Shown here in pieces: positions 8,934 through 18,417 of a stretch of DNA of 64,000 bases. The position numbers and the translations under genes were made by a program. The DNA comes from Paragemmobacter kunshanensis (GTDB lineage Bacteria > Pseudomonadota > Alphaproteobacteria > Rhodobacterales > Rhodobacteraceae), in the NCBI RefSeq assembly GCF_011059185.1, contig NZ_JAALFE010000015.1:59317-123316 (forward strand), given 5' to 3'. Every line of letters starts with the position of its first letter. Position 1 is the stretch's first letter. The notes below the pieces were generated by a model, which saw nothing but the letters and a program-made list of their open reading frames with translations, was not told the DNA's origin and did not search any database.

Positions 8934-10421
8934 TCATGACCAGACCCCTGCACCGATCACGATCCCCACGCTCAGCAGGACAACCAGCCAGCTTGGCCAG
9001 TCGCGGGCGGCAAACACGATCGGATCATCCGCCATCCAGCCGCGGTGCGTCATCAGGACCATTCGTCCGATCCAGTACAGCAACAGCGGACAGATCAGCC
9101 AGAGCATCTCGGGCATGCTGTAAAGCCGGAGAACATCCTCGCTGCTGATATACAAGGCAAACACCACAACCGCGGAAAAGCCCGAAACCAGAGCGATCTC
9201 GCGCAGCAAGGGCAGGTCTCCGGCTTCGTAGCCCCGTGCCGCTGGTTTTGTTCCGGGGGCCTGCTGCACAAGTTCGGCCTGACGCTTCACGGCAGCCAGG
9301 GCCAGGAACAGGAACATCGAAAACCCGAGCATCCATGGCGAAAGCCCGACGCCGGATGCCGCTGCCCCGGCGACAATCCGCGCGGTGTAAAGACCGGCCA
9401 GTGTCAGCACATCCACCAGTGCCTTCCGCTTCAACCAGAAGGAATAGGCGAAGGTGACAAGGTAATAGGCAAGCAGACTCGCCAGAAACACGGGTGGCGT
9501 CCAGATCAGCGCGATCAGCACCGCCAGCACGACAAGAACAGGGGCCAGCACCACGCCAAGGGAAATCGGCAAGGCACCCGAAGCGAAAGGCCGCGCCCGC
9601 TTGCGGGGATGCGTCCGATCCGCCTGAAGATCCACAAGATCATTGATCAGATAGACACTCGAAGCCGTCAGGCAGAATGCCACAAAGGCTGCAAGGGCCG
9701 CGGGCAGGGCTGTTACATCATGGGCTGCCAGCATGGGCAGGAAGATCAGCACATTCTTCGACCATTGATGCGGTCGCAGGGCCTTCATCAACGCGCGCAT
9801 CCGGTCCAGGCCATTCGACGGCGAAAGATGCAGAACGTTCGGATTGGCCGCCTCTGCCGCCTGCCGCAAGGCGCCTCCCGCGCCCAGCGTCACCGCGATG
9901 CGGGCGGCCGACCAGACGGACAGATCCGTCCGGGCGTCGCCGACATAGTCAAAGCCCTTCTGACCATAGCGCCGAACCAGAAACTCTGCCTTGGCCTCCC
10001 CGCCAAGATTGCGCCCCCCTGACGCCTCTCCGGTTCCATATGCGTCGTCGAACAGCCCCAGATGGTCTGCGACGGCGTCTACCTGTCTCTGTTCGGATGC
10101 CGATACAAGTGCCGTCCGGCGGCCTTCCTGGCGGGCATCCTGCAAGATCTCCAGCACGGTCGGATCATAGGAAAGCCCCTGCCCCGGCGTGACATGAAGC
10201 TGCGCAACCTTGCGCTTGAAGGCTGCCTTGCCCTGAAGCAAGGCTGCAATGACGCCCGGGATATGTGCGGGCCTTCTGGTGACCAGATTGACCAGGCTTT
10301 CGTGCAGCGTGTCCGTGCGGCTCAGGGTTCCATCAAGATCGACAACCAGAACCGGGGCACCCACATCCCCACCGACTGCAGGTTCCGCCCTTGGCCGGAC
10401 CGCCGTGTCGTCATTCTTCAT
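8934..10421 (-). CDS. HAD phosphatase-UbiA prenyltransferase fusion (DPPR synthase-like)
   Basis: This 495-residue fusion has residues ~20-200 as a HAD-superfamily hydrolase (VVDLDGTLSRTD, nucleophile D28 and acid D30; GDARTD later). Residues ~205-495 are a membrane UbiA domain with about eight spans. The UbiA part has RPHQWSKN and the metal-diphosphate motif N260-D-x-x-D264-x-x-x-D268 followed by HPRKRARP. That pattern is typical of decaprenyl-phosphate 5-phosphoribosyltransferase (Rv3806c-like). Those enzymes make polyprenyl-phosphoryl-5-phosphoribose, and a phosphatase must then remove the 5-phosphate. The fused HAD domain could do this (inference). The product could feed the GT-C protein encoded downstream. 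An AGGTG lies before the ATG. Confidence 0.85.
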   Translation of the reverse strand: MKNDDTAVRPRAEPAVGGDVGAPVLVVDLDGTLSRTDTLHESLVNLVTRRPAHIPGVIAALLQGKAAFKRKVAQLHVTPGQGLSYDPTVLEILQDARQEGRRTALVSASEQRQVDAVADHLGLFDDAYGTGEASGGRNLGGEAKAEFLVRRYGQKGFDYVGDARTDLSVWSAARIAVTLGAGGALRQAAEAANPNVLHLSPSNGLDRMRALMKALRPHQWSKNVLIFLPMLAAHDVTALPAALAAFVAFCLTASSVYLINDLVDLQADRTHPRKRARPFASGALPISLGVVLAPVLVVLAVLIALIWTPPVFLASLLAYYLVTFAYSFWLKRKALVDVLTLAGLYTARIVAGAAASGVGLSPWMLGFSMFLFLALAAVKRQAELVQQAPGTKPAARGYEAGDLPLLREIALVSGFSAVVVFALYISSEDVLRLYSMPEMLWLICPLLLYWIGRMVLMTHRGWMADDPIVFAARDWPSWLVVLLSVGIVIGAGVWS

Positions 10422-10759
10422 TACACCTGCCGCTCCGAAACCACATTTGACCGCCCGCCTTTAGCACGCACACGGCCTTGTGATAACAATTATTAACTCA
10501 CGCGCGCCACATCCGGCCCCTTGGTCGATGCGGTGGCGAAAAAGCTTCATTTTCAAGCACGGTTTCGGCCAAACCACGCGATATGACGCCAGACATGCCA
10601 GTTCGGCCCAAAGGTCGCCCGGTTTCGGCGGCCCGCGCAACGAAGGCAGGCACAACCTCTGGATCACGCACAGGTCATGCCACGGCGAAGCGCCACTGTG
10701 GCCTTTCCTTTGCCAAAATGGTTAATCAAGTTGAATGCGATTGGCATGGAGTGCCCCGA
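10422..10759. other. Divergent intergenic region with AT-rich block
   Basis: A gap of 338 bases between divergent UbiA-fusion and ABC-flippase genes. It holds one AT-rich island around 10481-10500 containing a TAAC-N5-TTAA element. The rest is GC-rich and shows no convincing gene, hairpin or sigma-70 box. An in-frame extension of the ABC gene (ATG at 10583) is rejected because it lacks transporter-like sequence. Confidence 0.6.
10484..10496 (+). promoter_or_regulatory. TAAC-N5-TTAA element, copy 1
   Basis: TAACAATTATTAA lies 63 bases upstream of the UbiA-fusion start and about 260 bases upstream of the ABC flippase. It is the first of eight copies found by eye in gaps of the polysaccharide locus. 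The binding protein is unknown. Confidence 0.4.
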
Positions 10760-12556
10760 GTGATCGACGTCTTCCGCAAAGTCTTCCTGCTTCTCACGGA
10801 GAGGGAACGAAAGCGTTTCTGGCTGCTGACGCTGGTCCTTATCTGTGTCGCCTTGGTCGAGGTTGCCGGCGTTTCCTCGGTTCTGCTGCTTTTGCAGGTG
10901 CTGGCCGATCCCGGAGTGGTTGACCAGAATCGCACCCTGTCCGCGATCCATGCCTGGTTCGGTTTTGAAAGCGATTTCCAGTTCCAGCTTACCCTTGCGC
11001 TGATCGTGACGGGAATCGTTGTCGGCGGCCTCATGATCAAGGCGGCGGGCACCTATGCCATCCTGACCTATTCCTTCCGTCGCGGGGCCGCGATTTCGCG
11101 CCGGCTTCTGGGCGCCTATCTTTCCCAGCCCTATGCATGGTTCCTGGATCGCAACAGCGCCGAGATCGGCAAGAATGTCCTGACCGAAGTCGATGGCCTG
11201 GTCTCCCGCGTCCTCACGCCTCTGCTGCGCCTTACAGCCAATACTTTCCTTGTCATTGGCACGATGAGCTTTCTTCTCATTGTCGACCCCGCGGTCACCC
11301 TGCTGTCCGGGACGGTCCTCGGTGGCAGCTATGCCCTGATCTACCTGCGTCTGCGCGGCAAGCTGCATCGCAGCGGGGAAGAAATGCTCGCCGCGCTCGC
11401 CCAGCGTTTTCGCATCGCACAGGAGGCGACGGGCGGGATCAAGGATGTCAAGCTGATGGGGCTTGAGAACAGCTATACGACCCAGTTCGAAAAGGCCGCC
11501 AACAGTTGCGCCCGGGCTCTGATGCGGGTCGGGATCATGTCAGAGCTTCCCCGCTTCCTCCTCGAGTCGATTACCTTCGGTTCCTTGCTTGGCCTCGTGC
11601 TTGTCCTGCTTGTGCGCAATGATGGCGATATCGCCGGGATCGTCCCGACGCTGGGCATCTTTGCCTTTTCCGTCATGCGGCTGCTTCCTGCATTGCAGCA
11701 GATATACCATGGCCTTGCCACGATCAGGGGCGGGAAGGCAGTTCTCGACGCGATCGTTGCCGACTACGTCGCCGCCCCCCGCTTTGATCGCCAGGCAGGG
11801 GCCGATGCGCCTGCGCTGAAACTGGATCAAGGGCTGGAACTGTCAAAAGTCTCTTTCCGCTATGCCAAGGCAGAAAGAACCGCGCTGGACAGGTTGGACA
11901 TGAATATTCCGGCGCGAACGACAGTCGGCCTTGTCGGCGGAACCGGGGCGGGAAAGACCACGCTTGTCGACCTGATCCTCGGGCTTCTGTCGCCCGATTC
12001 AGGCGAAATCCGCGCCGATGGCATCAAGCTGACGGACGAGAACATGGTGCTCTGGCAAAAGAGCATCGGCTATGTGCCACAGTCCATCTACCTGACCGAC
12101 GATACGATTGCGGCGAACATCGCTTTCGGCATTCCAAAAGACCAGATCGACATGTCGGCCGTCGAACATGCAGCCCGCGCTGCGGCCTTGCATGATTTCG
12201 TGATCGCCGAACTGCCCCAGGGTTATGCAACCATGGTCGGCGAGCGTGGCGTCCGTCTTTCCGGCGGCCAGCGACAGCGCATCGGCATCGCCCGCGCCCT
12301 GTACCGCAAGCCGTCTCTGCTGATCATGGACGAAGCGACAAGCGCCCTCGACAACATCACCGAACGGGTGGTGATGGAGGCCGTGCAGAACATCCGGGCG
12401 GATACGACCATCATCCTGATCGCGCATCGCCTGACCACGGTAAAGGACTGCGACCAGATCTTCCTGATGGAAAAAGGCCGCATCGCCGCCCAGGGCACCT
12501 ATTACGAACTGGTCTCCGGCAACGAAACCTTCCGGAACATGGCCGTCGGGGAGTGA
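10760..12556 (+). CDS. ABC transporter, fused permease/ATPase (PglK/MsbA-type flippase)
   Basis: This 598-residue half-transporter has six predicted membrane spans in residues ~18-320 and an ATPase domain from ~355. Walker A is GGTGAGKT (393-400), the signature is LSGGQRQ (500-506) and Walker B is LLIMDEATSALD (520-531). It resembles PglK and other lipid-linked oligosaccharide flippases. In a locus with a priming transferase and a polymerase but no Wzx, it is the best candidate to flip the lipid-linked repeat unit (inference). The chosen start is GTG at 10760 (MIDVFRKVF), with GGAG at 10748-10751 spaced 8 bases away. Upstream in-frame ATGs give non-conserved residues. Confidence 0.88.
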   Translation: MIDVFRKVFLLLTERERKRFWLLTLVLICVALVEVAGVSSVLLLLQVLADPGVVDQNRTLSAIHAWFGFESDFQFQLTLALIVTGIVVGGLMIKAAGTYAILTYSFRRGAAISRRLLGAYLSQPYAWFLDRNSAEIGKNVLTEVDGLVSRVLTPLLRLTANTFLVIGTMSFLLIVDPAVTLLSGTVLGGSYALIYLRLRGKLHRSGEEMLAALAQRFRIAQEATGGIKDVKLMGLENSYTTQFEKAANSCARALMRVGIMSELPRFLLESITFGSLLGLVLVLLVRNDGDIAGIVPTLGIFAFSVMRLLPALQQIYHGLATIRGGKAVLDAIVADYVAAPRFDRQAGADAPALKLDQGLELSKVSFRYAKAERTALDRLDMNIPARTTVGLVGGTGAGKTTLVDLILGLLSPDSGEIRADGIKLTDENMVLWQKSIGYVPQSIYLTDDTIAANIAFGIPKDQIDMSAVEHAARAAALHDFVIAELPQGYATMVGERGVRLSGGQRQRIGIARALYRKPSLLIMDEATSALDNITERVVMEAVQNIRADTTIILIAHRLTTVKDCDQIFLMEKGRIAAQGTYYELVSGNETFRNMAVGE

Positions 12557-12582
12557 TGTCCCCTTTTCGGGCCTGGCCGGTT

Positions 12583-14127
12583 CTACCCGGCCTGCCGCTT
12601 GCTTCGGCCCTTTCGCCCGCTCTTCTGCATCCAGCCGCCCGGATCACCAGCGGCAGGCCTGGGCGGGTCCATCGCTGGTGTCCCGCGATCAGAGACCATG
12701 CCCCAGTTTCTCTTGGGTCGCGACTGGCCGGTCTGGGCTGATACGTCAGCGTCTGGCACGTCGCGGCGCGCGTAGAAACCCGCCAAGGCACCACTGATCA
12801 GCCAGGTGACAGGGCCCATCGTCGCATTCGGGATCAGATCGACAAGATTGACGACCATCACCAGCGCAAGGCCCGCCGTCGCCGGTGCGATCGGCACCTT
12901 TCTTCTGCCAAGCGCGATCAGGAGGATGGGCAAGGTCATCAAGCCGAACTGCGCCAGATAGCCCAGCCAACCATAAGTCCCGATCAGAAGGATCCATGCG
13001 CCATCGACAATGCTCTGGTCCTGGCCGGTCTCCGGATCGAAGATGAGATTGCGCCCCCACGACCCCCAGCCACCCCAGGGCTTCTCGGCGGCACGTTCGG
13101 AAAGCGCATCCTCGTTTCGCAACCGGAATTCCAGCGAGGCGGCCCGCTCTGCGCTGACCGATTCCGCAAGTGACAGGATGTCATCCACCGGCACGATCTG
13201 TGCGCCCCGCAGGATCGGATACACAAGCACGGCCCCCGCGAGAACTGCCGCGACCAGCACCTGTCCCCGCGTCCCCAGCAGAACCGCCACCGGAATGATC
13301 ATGACCGCAATGACCAGGGCGCCAAGGCTGTTGGAAAGCGCCAGCACAATGAGAAGATAAAGCGCGGCAAAGATCCAGTGACCGGCGCGCTTGCCCTCGA
13401 ACAACCGGTGCTTCCACAGGGCGAGCGCCGCCGTCACGGCCATGGCAAAGATGATTGCAAGCCAGAGCCCGTGCAGAAGGAAGACAACGGGACGAAAGCC
13501 GCCATCGCGCATGTGCTGCAGGAACTGGTGCGGGAAGAATCCGTAGAAGGTCACATTCAACTGCGGGCTCATCCTGATCTCGAACAGCGTCGGAAGGGAA
13601 TAGATGAGCATGGCCAGCACCAGTGCCTTGAGCAGCACCACATGACTTTCCACCGTTGCAAAGTGCCTTTGTGCTAGCAGGAAGGGCAGCAGGCCGAAGA
13701 CGAACCCCCCGATGATCGAGATGGCATCATAGGGCCGCAGCGCCGGCAGGATCAGCGGCCCGTATTGCAGGACTTCGGGGTTGGTGAAGACCGTGATGAA
13801 AGGCGATGTCAGCATCACCAGCATCAGCACGGCGATTGGAATTGGCATCTTCAGGCCAAGGGCATCGGCAACGCCATTGAACCGTGCCCTTCCCGTCGCC
13901 GCGGCTCCCACCCCAAGAACGACCATCAGCACGACACTGAGAGATGTCAGGCTCTGCTTGTCGATGGGAGGAACCGCCGGAAGGTCAAATCCTGCGCGTG
14001 TCGGCAGAAGCAGATAGCCCCCAAGGATCGACCAGATGATCGCCTCGTGGAACGGCAGCCTGCGAAACAGCAGGTAGACGACCACCGGCCAACTGAACAG
14101 GACGGCAAAGGCAAAGGCATTGGGCAT
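12583..14127 (-). CDS. O-antigen polymerase/ligase-like membrane protein (Wzy/WaaL type)
   Basis: This polytopic membrane protein of ~514 residues has roughly 11-12 hydrophobic segments. A large loop before the last spans contains the AEKPWGGWGSWGRN region, as in the Wzy/WaaL superfamily, where this loop is periplasmic and functional. The likely role is polymerising flipped repeat units. The C-terminal ~50 residues are hydrophilic and basic (KSGRKGRSKRQ). I prefer the ATG at 14127 (MPNAFAF); a TTG nine codons earlier is possible. It is convergent with the ABC flippase. Sequence conservation in this family is low, so the call rests on topology and context. Confidence 0.75.
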   Translation of the reverse strand: MPNAFAFAVLFSWPVVVYLLFRRLPFHEAIIWSILGGYLLLPTRAGFDLPAVPPIDKQSLTSLSVVLMVVLGVGAAATGRARFNGVADALGLKMPIPIAVLMLVMLTSPFITVFTNPEVLQYGPLILPALRPYDAISIIGGFVFGLLPFLLAQRHFATVESHVVLLKALVLAMLIYSLPTLFEIRMSPQLNVTFYGFFPHQFLQHMRDGGFRPVVFLLHGLWLAIIFAMAVTAALALWKHRLFEGKRAGHWIFAALYLLIVLALSNSLGALVIAVMIIPVAVLLGTRGQVLVAAVLAGAVLVYPILRGAQIVPVDDILSLAESVSAERAASLEFRLRNEDALSERAAEKPWGGWGSWGRNLIFDPETGQDQSIVDGAWILLIGTYGWLGYLAQFGLMTLPILLIALGRRKVPIAPATAGLALVMVVNLVDLIPNATMGPVTWLISGALAGFYARRDVPDADVSAQTGQSRPKRNWGMVSDRGTPAMDPPRPAAGDPGGWMQKSGRKGRSKRQAG

Positions 14128-14431
14128 CGGGCTGGTCGACCTGCCATCTGGCAATTTTAACGAACATTTCCATCATCGCATCAAAGGCTGGCCCCCGTCC
14201 ACCCTGCTCGCTCCATCGGTGCAGCCATGCATTGTCTGGAAACGGTGAAGGCCAGAAAGGGATCATGTTGCTGCATCCGCAACATGAGGGGCCCGGATTC
14301 ATCTTAACATTTGCAAATTTCCTGATGCCGACGTCATCTGCGCCAGCGATTCCCGGCAGTTCCCTTGCCGGATTGGCTTGTGCCTGCGGCCCGGCAATCT
14401 TCGGGCGGATTTTGTGAAAGGAATTTTTTCG

Positions 14432-15415
14432 ATGCGCACGGACATTGCCGTTGTCATCGTGAACTACGGCACGGCAGACATGGCCATCGCCGCTGTCGAC
14501 AGTGTGCTGGATCGCGCGGCAGACGGACTTGGCGTCGAAATCCACCTTGTCGACAACGCTTCGCCGGGCAACGATGCCGCCATCTTCATGGAAACGGCGA
14601 AGCGCTGGCCGGATACCGTCTTCCTTCACCTGGAATCCGAAAACCACGGCTTCGGACGGGGCAACAATGTGGTTCTGCGAAAACTTGCCGAACGCCAGAA
14701 CCCGCCTGACAAGGTCTACCTCCTCAACCCCGATGCGCGCCTTGTCACCAATGCCGTGGCAGAACTCGCCGCCTTCCTTGATGCGCATCCGAAGGCTGCC
14801 GTCGTCGGCAGCAGCATCCTGCACGAAACGACACTCGAACCGGTGGTCTGCGCCTTCCGTTTCCCGGGCGCGATATCCGAATTCGAAGCCAGCGTCAGCT
14901 TCGGCCCGGTCACGCGCCTGTGCAAGGAACACCTCGTCGCCTTTCCCCCCGGCATGGAAACCCGCGAGGTGGACTGGGTCTCGGGTGCTTCCATGATGGT
15001 CAGGCTGGATGCTGTCCGAGAGATCGGTTTCTTCGATCCGGATTACTTTCTCTATTTCGAGGAAGTCGATCTGATGCATCGGCTCAAGAAGCGTGGATGG
15101 CAGGTCTGGCATCTGGCTGACGCAAAGATCATTCACGTTGCCGGGGCCTCGACAGGCGTAAGCACGGCCAACCTCGATCGCCCCCCGATGCCTGCCTACT
15201 GGTTCGACAGTTGGCGACACTACTATGTAAAGCAGCATGGTCGCGCGGGCGCGATCCGGATCTGGCTGGCCCGTTGGTCGGGAACGATCATCGGGAACCT
15301 GCTCAGCCGCCTTCGCGGAAAACCGTCCCAAAATCCCCGCAACTTCGCTGCCGACTTTCGCCGTTTCGTGCTGGTGCCGCTTGTGAGCGGCACCGCCCGG
15401 ACGGACAGATCCTGA
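14432..15415 (+). CDS. Glycosyltransferase family 2 (rhamnosyltransferase-like)
   Basis: This is a 327-residue GT-A fold glycosyltransferase. The nucleotide-sugar domain begins IAVVIVNYGTADM. The metal-binding position is NPDAR (D101), and WVSGASMMVR and FEEVDLMHRLKKRGW mark the acceptor side, as in WcaA/RfbF-like rhamnosyltransferases. It probably adds one sugar to the lipid-linked repeat unit in the cytoplasm. The start at ATG 14432 has AAAGGA nine bases upstream; 18 extra upstream codons are not conserved in type. It is the first of three consecutive GT2 genes, and the next begins 8 bases after its stop. Confidence 0.88.
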   Translation: MRTDIAVVIVNYGTADMAIAAVDSVLDRAADGLGVEIHLVDNASPGNDAAIFMETAKRWPDTVFLHLESENHGFGRGNNVVLRKLAERQNPPDKVYLLNPDARLVTNAVAELAAFLDAHPKAAVVGSSILHETTLEPVVCAFRFPGAISEFEASVSFGPVTRLCKEHLVAFPPGMETREVDWVSGASMMVRLDAVREIGFFDPDYFLYFEEVDLMHRLKKRGWQVWHLADAKIIHVAGASTGVSTANLDRPPMPAYWFDSWRHYYVKQHGRAGAIRIWLARWSGTIIGNLLSRLRGKPSQNPRNFAADFRRFVLVPLVSGTARTDRS

Positions 15416-15423
15416 GTCTGCCG

Positions 15424-16407
15424 ATGTCGCAGGCCGATCCGATCAAGATCCCCAACCCGCCGCCGCGCATCGCGGCCGTGCTGATCGGTCGAAACGAAGG
15501 ACGCCGCCTGCTGGATGCGCTTGCCGCGATCCCGGCCGAAGTTGCACCCGTCATCTATGTGGACTCCGGCTCGACAGACGGATCCGTGGCAGCGGCACAG
15601 GCAGCCGGGGCGATTGTCATCGAACTCGACATGACCAGGCCCTTCACGGCCGCCCGCGCAAGGAACACAGGATTCGCCGCCCTTGCCGACCATCGCCCGG
15701 ATTATGTGCAGTTCATTGATGGCGATTGCGCCCTTGCGCCCGGCTGGATCGAAACCGCCGCCTCCTTCCTTGACGTCAACCCGCAGGTCGGCGCGGTCTG
15801 TGGTCGCCGTCGGGAGAAGTTTCCCGAAGCCTCCGTCTGGAACCGCCTTTGCGATGAGGAATGGAACACGCCCGTCGGCAAGGCGCTTGCCTGCGGCGGC
15901 GACGTGATGATGCGCAGCGCGGCCTTTGCAGCGGTCGGCGGGTTCAATCCGGGCCTGATTGCCGGTGAAGAACCGGAACTCTGCGTTCGCCTCCGGGCTG
16001 CCGGATGGGAGATCTGGCGCCTTGATGCAGAGATGACAAGGCATGACGCCGCAATGACGCGTTTCGCGCAGTGGTGGAAAAGGATGCGGCGCGGCGGTCA
16101 CGCCTTCGCCGAAGGGGCAGCCCTGCATGGCGCCCCGCCTGAACGCCACTTCATGGCCGAAACCCGGCGTGCGATTGTGTGGGGCGGGCTTTTGCCGCTG
16201 ATCGCGGTCGCGGGAACAGTGTTGACCCCGTACTCGCTGTTTCTTCTGCTTGCATGGCCCCTGCAGGTCATCCGGCTTTCGCCGCGCTTCGGTATGACGC
16301 GGGCCTTCTTTCTGACTCTGGGCAAGATCCCCGAAGCGATAGGTGTGGCAGAATACTGGATGCGGCGCTTGATCCACCGACCCGCCGGATTGATGGAGTA
16401 CAAGTGA
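15424..16407 (+). CDS. Glycosyltransferase family 2
   Basis: This 327-residue protein has a GT2 catalytic domain (VLIGRNEGRRL, YVDSGSTDGS at 45-54, DGD at 99-101). The acceptor-side motif is GGFNPGLIAGEEPELC, and two hydrophobic segments near residues ~245-290 probably attach it to the membrane. The family transfers a sugar from a nucleotide donor; the sugar is unknown. The start is the ATG at 15424. A long upstream in-frame extension overlaps the previous gene and is rejected. The stop is followed by a 76-base gap before the third GT2 gene. Confidence 0.87.
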   Translation: MSQADPIKIPNPPPRIAAVLIGRNEGRRLLDALAAIPAEVAPVIYVDSGSTDGSVAAAQAAGAIVIELDMTRPFTAARARNTGFAALADHRPDYVQFIDGDCALAPGWIETAASFLDVNPQVGAVCGRRREKFPEASVWNRLCDEEWNTPVGKALACGGDVMMRSAAFAAVGGFNPGLIAGEEPELCVRLRAAGWEIWRLDAEMTRHDAAMTRFAQWWKRMRRGGHAFAEGAALHGAPPERHFMAETRRAIVWGGLLPLIAVAGTVLTPYSLFLLLAWPLQVIRLSPRFGMTRAFFLTLGKIPEAIGVAEYWMRRLIHRPAGLMEYK

Positions 16408-16483
16408 AAAGGCCTGTCTTCCCCAAAAGCGCCGATCAGGCCCGGACCGGGGGCGCCATTGCCGGCCGTCAGAGGGCGGATGA

Positions 16484-17335
16484 ATGATGGACCAGACAGC
16501 CCCGCCTGCGATCAGCATCCTGATCGCAGCGCGCAACGAGGAAGCCTATATCGGCACCTGTCTTCAATCGCTGCTGGCCCAGGTGTTTCCCATGGCAGGC
16601 GGATTTGAAGTCATCGTCGCGGCGAATGCCTGCACGGATGCCACCGTCGAGAAGGCCCTCGGCTTTGCCCGATCCTTTGCCGATCTTGGACATCGCCTCA
16701 AGGTGCTGAACCTTGCCGAAGGCGGCAAGCTTGGGGCCCTCGCCGCCGCAGAAGCCGCCGCAGAAGGCCGGGTCATTGCCTATCTGGACGCCGATGTGAC
16801 ATGCGACCCCACCCTTCTGGCAGAGATCGTGGGCGTTCTTGACCATGAAGTTCCCCTTTACGCGACAGGCACGCTGCATGTCGCGAAGGCCGCAACGGCG
16901 ATCACGCGCATCTACGCCCGTATCTGGGTGCGCCTGCCATTCGTTCAGGGCGGGGCCGTCGGCGCCGGCTTCTTTGCCATGAACCGGGCGGGGCGCGCGC
17001 GCTGGGATGCCTGGCCGCGCATCATCTCGGACGATACCTTCGCCCGCCTGAATTTCCTCCCGGCCGAGCGTATCGAGGTCAGCGCAAGGTATCACTGGCC
17101 GATGGTCGAGGGTTTCGGCAACCTCGTCCGGGTCAGGCGCAGGCAGGATGCCGGCGTGGCGGAAATCGCGCGCCTCTATCCGGGCCTGCTGAAGAACGAA
17201 GCGAAGGCACCGATCACCAGGGCGATCCTCGCGCGCCTTGCCATGACGGATCCCTTGGGACTTGCGGTCTATCTTTCCGTCCATGTGGCGGTCCGCCTGC
17301 GCCGCAAGACAGGCGAATGGACGCGCGGCCGCTAG
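16484..17335 (+). CDS. Glycosyltransferase family 2
   Basis: This 283-residue GT2 protein has a clean N-terminal nucleotide-sugar domain (ISILIAARNEEAYI) and a DxD motif in LDADVT (D102, D104). A short C-terminal amphipathic or hydrophobic part contains VYLSVHVAVRL. The acceptor segment ISDDTFARL replaces the usual ED motif. The start is ATGATG, so either of two adjacent ATGs is possible; GAGGGCGGATGA lies just upstream. The 3' end overlaps the convergent methyltransferase gene by 4 bases (CTAG). Confidence 0.86.
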   Translation: MMDQTAPPAISILIAARNEEAYIGTCLQSLLAQVFPMAGGFEVIVAANACTDATVEKALGFARSFADLGHRLKVLNLAEGGKLGALAAAEAAAEGRVIAYLDADVTCDPTLLAEIVGVLDHEVPLYATGTLHVAKAATAITRIYARIWVRLPFVQGGAVGAGFFAMNRAGRARWDAWPRIISDDTFARLNFLPAERIEVSARYHWPMVEGFGNLVRVRRRQDAGVAEIARLYPGLLKNEAKAPITRAILARLAMTDPLGLAVYLSVHVAVRLRRKTGEWTRGR

Positions 17336-18216
17336 CTCCGAACCGGTTTGCGCGCACGAAAGAACACTTCTCCGTCAAGCGGCTGCGGCGGAACGGCCAG
17401 ATCAAACCCGGCCTTCTGCAACAGACTCCGCATCGCGCGGCGTGACGGATAGACGGGATAGGACGTCGAAACCTTCTTGCGCCGAAAGATCAGACGGCGT
17501 CCCAGCAGCATGTAGGCGGCGGTGTTCACGATGGTAATGACATAGCCCTTGGCCGATCCGGCGCCGCCCATCAGGCTGTGCGCCTGCCCGAAAAGAAACC
17601 TGCTCCACGACCCGGATATGAGAAGCACCTCGCCTCCGGGCCTGAGAACGCGGTAGATCTCCTGCAGGGCGGGCTGGATGTCGAAATACTGATGTGAGGA
17701 CACGCAAAGAACCGTGTCGAACTTGTCACTTTCGAACGGGATGCGCTCTGCCGCTCCGGCTACGGCGCGGATGGACTCCAATCCTTCAACCTCGGCGAAG
17801 ATGGCCCCCATCTGACGATAGGCTTCGATCGGTTCAATCCCGATGGCCGCAGTTCCCAACCGCGCCAGGGACATCAGGTTTATCCCGCTGCCACTGCCGA
17901 TCTCCAGGACCGACCGCCCGCTGAGCAACTGCGAAACGATATCCGGCGCGGCCTTGGCGAACGGCAGTTCGCGGTCCCGCTCGCGCCAGAACATGTATTC
18001 CCGAAAGGAATCCGCTGCAGCCCATCCCTCGGACGTCAGCCTTTGTCCAGCAGGCTCGATCCACCCCATCGACCGCGCAAGGGCATTGATCTTCTCTGTG
18101 CCAGGCGGCTCCGGTCCGCCCAGTTGAAGGGTCGCCATGTAGCGCGCAACTGAAAGCGGATCATGCTCTCTCAGGGCTTGCCTTACCCGCCCTTCAGTCT
18201 GCGCAGTCAGTTCCAT
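17332..18216 (-). CDS. SAM-dependent class I methyltransferase
   Basis: This 294-residue protein has a Rossmann-type methyltransferase core. Motif I is VLEIGSGSGIN (103-113), the acidic strand is AIGIEP, FDTVLCVSSHQY follows, and the LRPGGEVLLISG segment is typical of Methyltransf_11. The N-terminal ~95 residues form an additional domain. Its place among glycosyltransferases suggests O-methylation of a sugar or of a lipid-linked intermediate, but the substrate cannot be read from sequence. It has its own transcription direction, convergent to the GT2 run. Confidence 0.82.
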   Translation of the reverse strand: MELTAQTEGRVRQALREHDPLSVARYMATLQLGGPEPPGTEKINALARSMGWIEPAGQRLTSEGWAAADSFREYMFWRERDRELPFAKAAPDIVSQLLSGRSVLEIGSGSGINLMSLARLGTAAIGIEPIEAYRQMGAIFAEVEGLESIRAVAGAAERIPFESDKFDTVLCVSSHQYFDIQPALQEIYRVLRPGGEVLLISGSWSRFLFGQAHSLMGGAGSAKGYVITIVNTAAYMLLGRRLIFRRKKVSTSYPVYPSRRAMRSLLQKAGFDLAVPPQPLDGEVFFRARKPVRS

Positions 18217-18323
18217 TCAACCATCCGAATGCAGAAACAAAGCCCGTATCCATGCTGTCCCTGCACCAGCGATAAATGCGTCCCATCCCTGGTCCGGGGG
18301 GTTGACGTTCACGGTCGGGATAT

Positions 18324-18336
18324 AAACCTTAGTTAA
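18324..18336 (+). promoter_or_regulatory. AAAC-N5-TTAA element, copy 2
   Basis: AAACCTTAGTTAA lies in the divergent gap between the methyltransferase and the second SGNH-like gene, ~82 bases upstream of the latter. The 20-base surroundings share AGTTAAGAT with copy 7. Confidence 0.4.
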
Positions 18337-18357
18337 GATGGTCACCGACCGGGCGCG

Positions 18358-18370
18358 CAACAAGAGTTAA
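18358..18370 (+). promoter_or_regulatory. CAAC-N5-TTAA element, copy 3
   Basis: CAACAAGAGTTAA lies 47 bases before the ATG of the SGNH-like gene and 34 bases from copy 2, about three helical turns, in the same orientation. Confidence 0.35.
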
Positions 18371-18417
18371 GTTCCCGAATTGGCCGCTTGTGCAATTGTA
18401 TTTCGGAGAATTGCCTG

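Noticed and set aside
18302..18326. TTGACG…TATAAA pair as a sigma-70 promoter
   Set aside because: The boxes are separated by only 13 bases, too short for a normal promoter.
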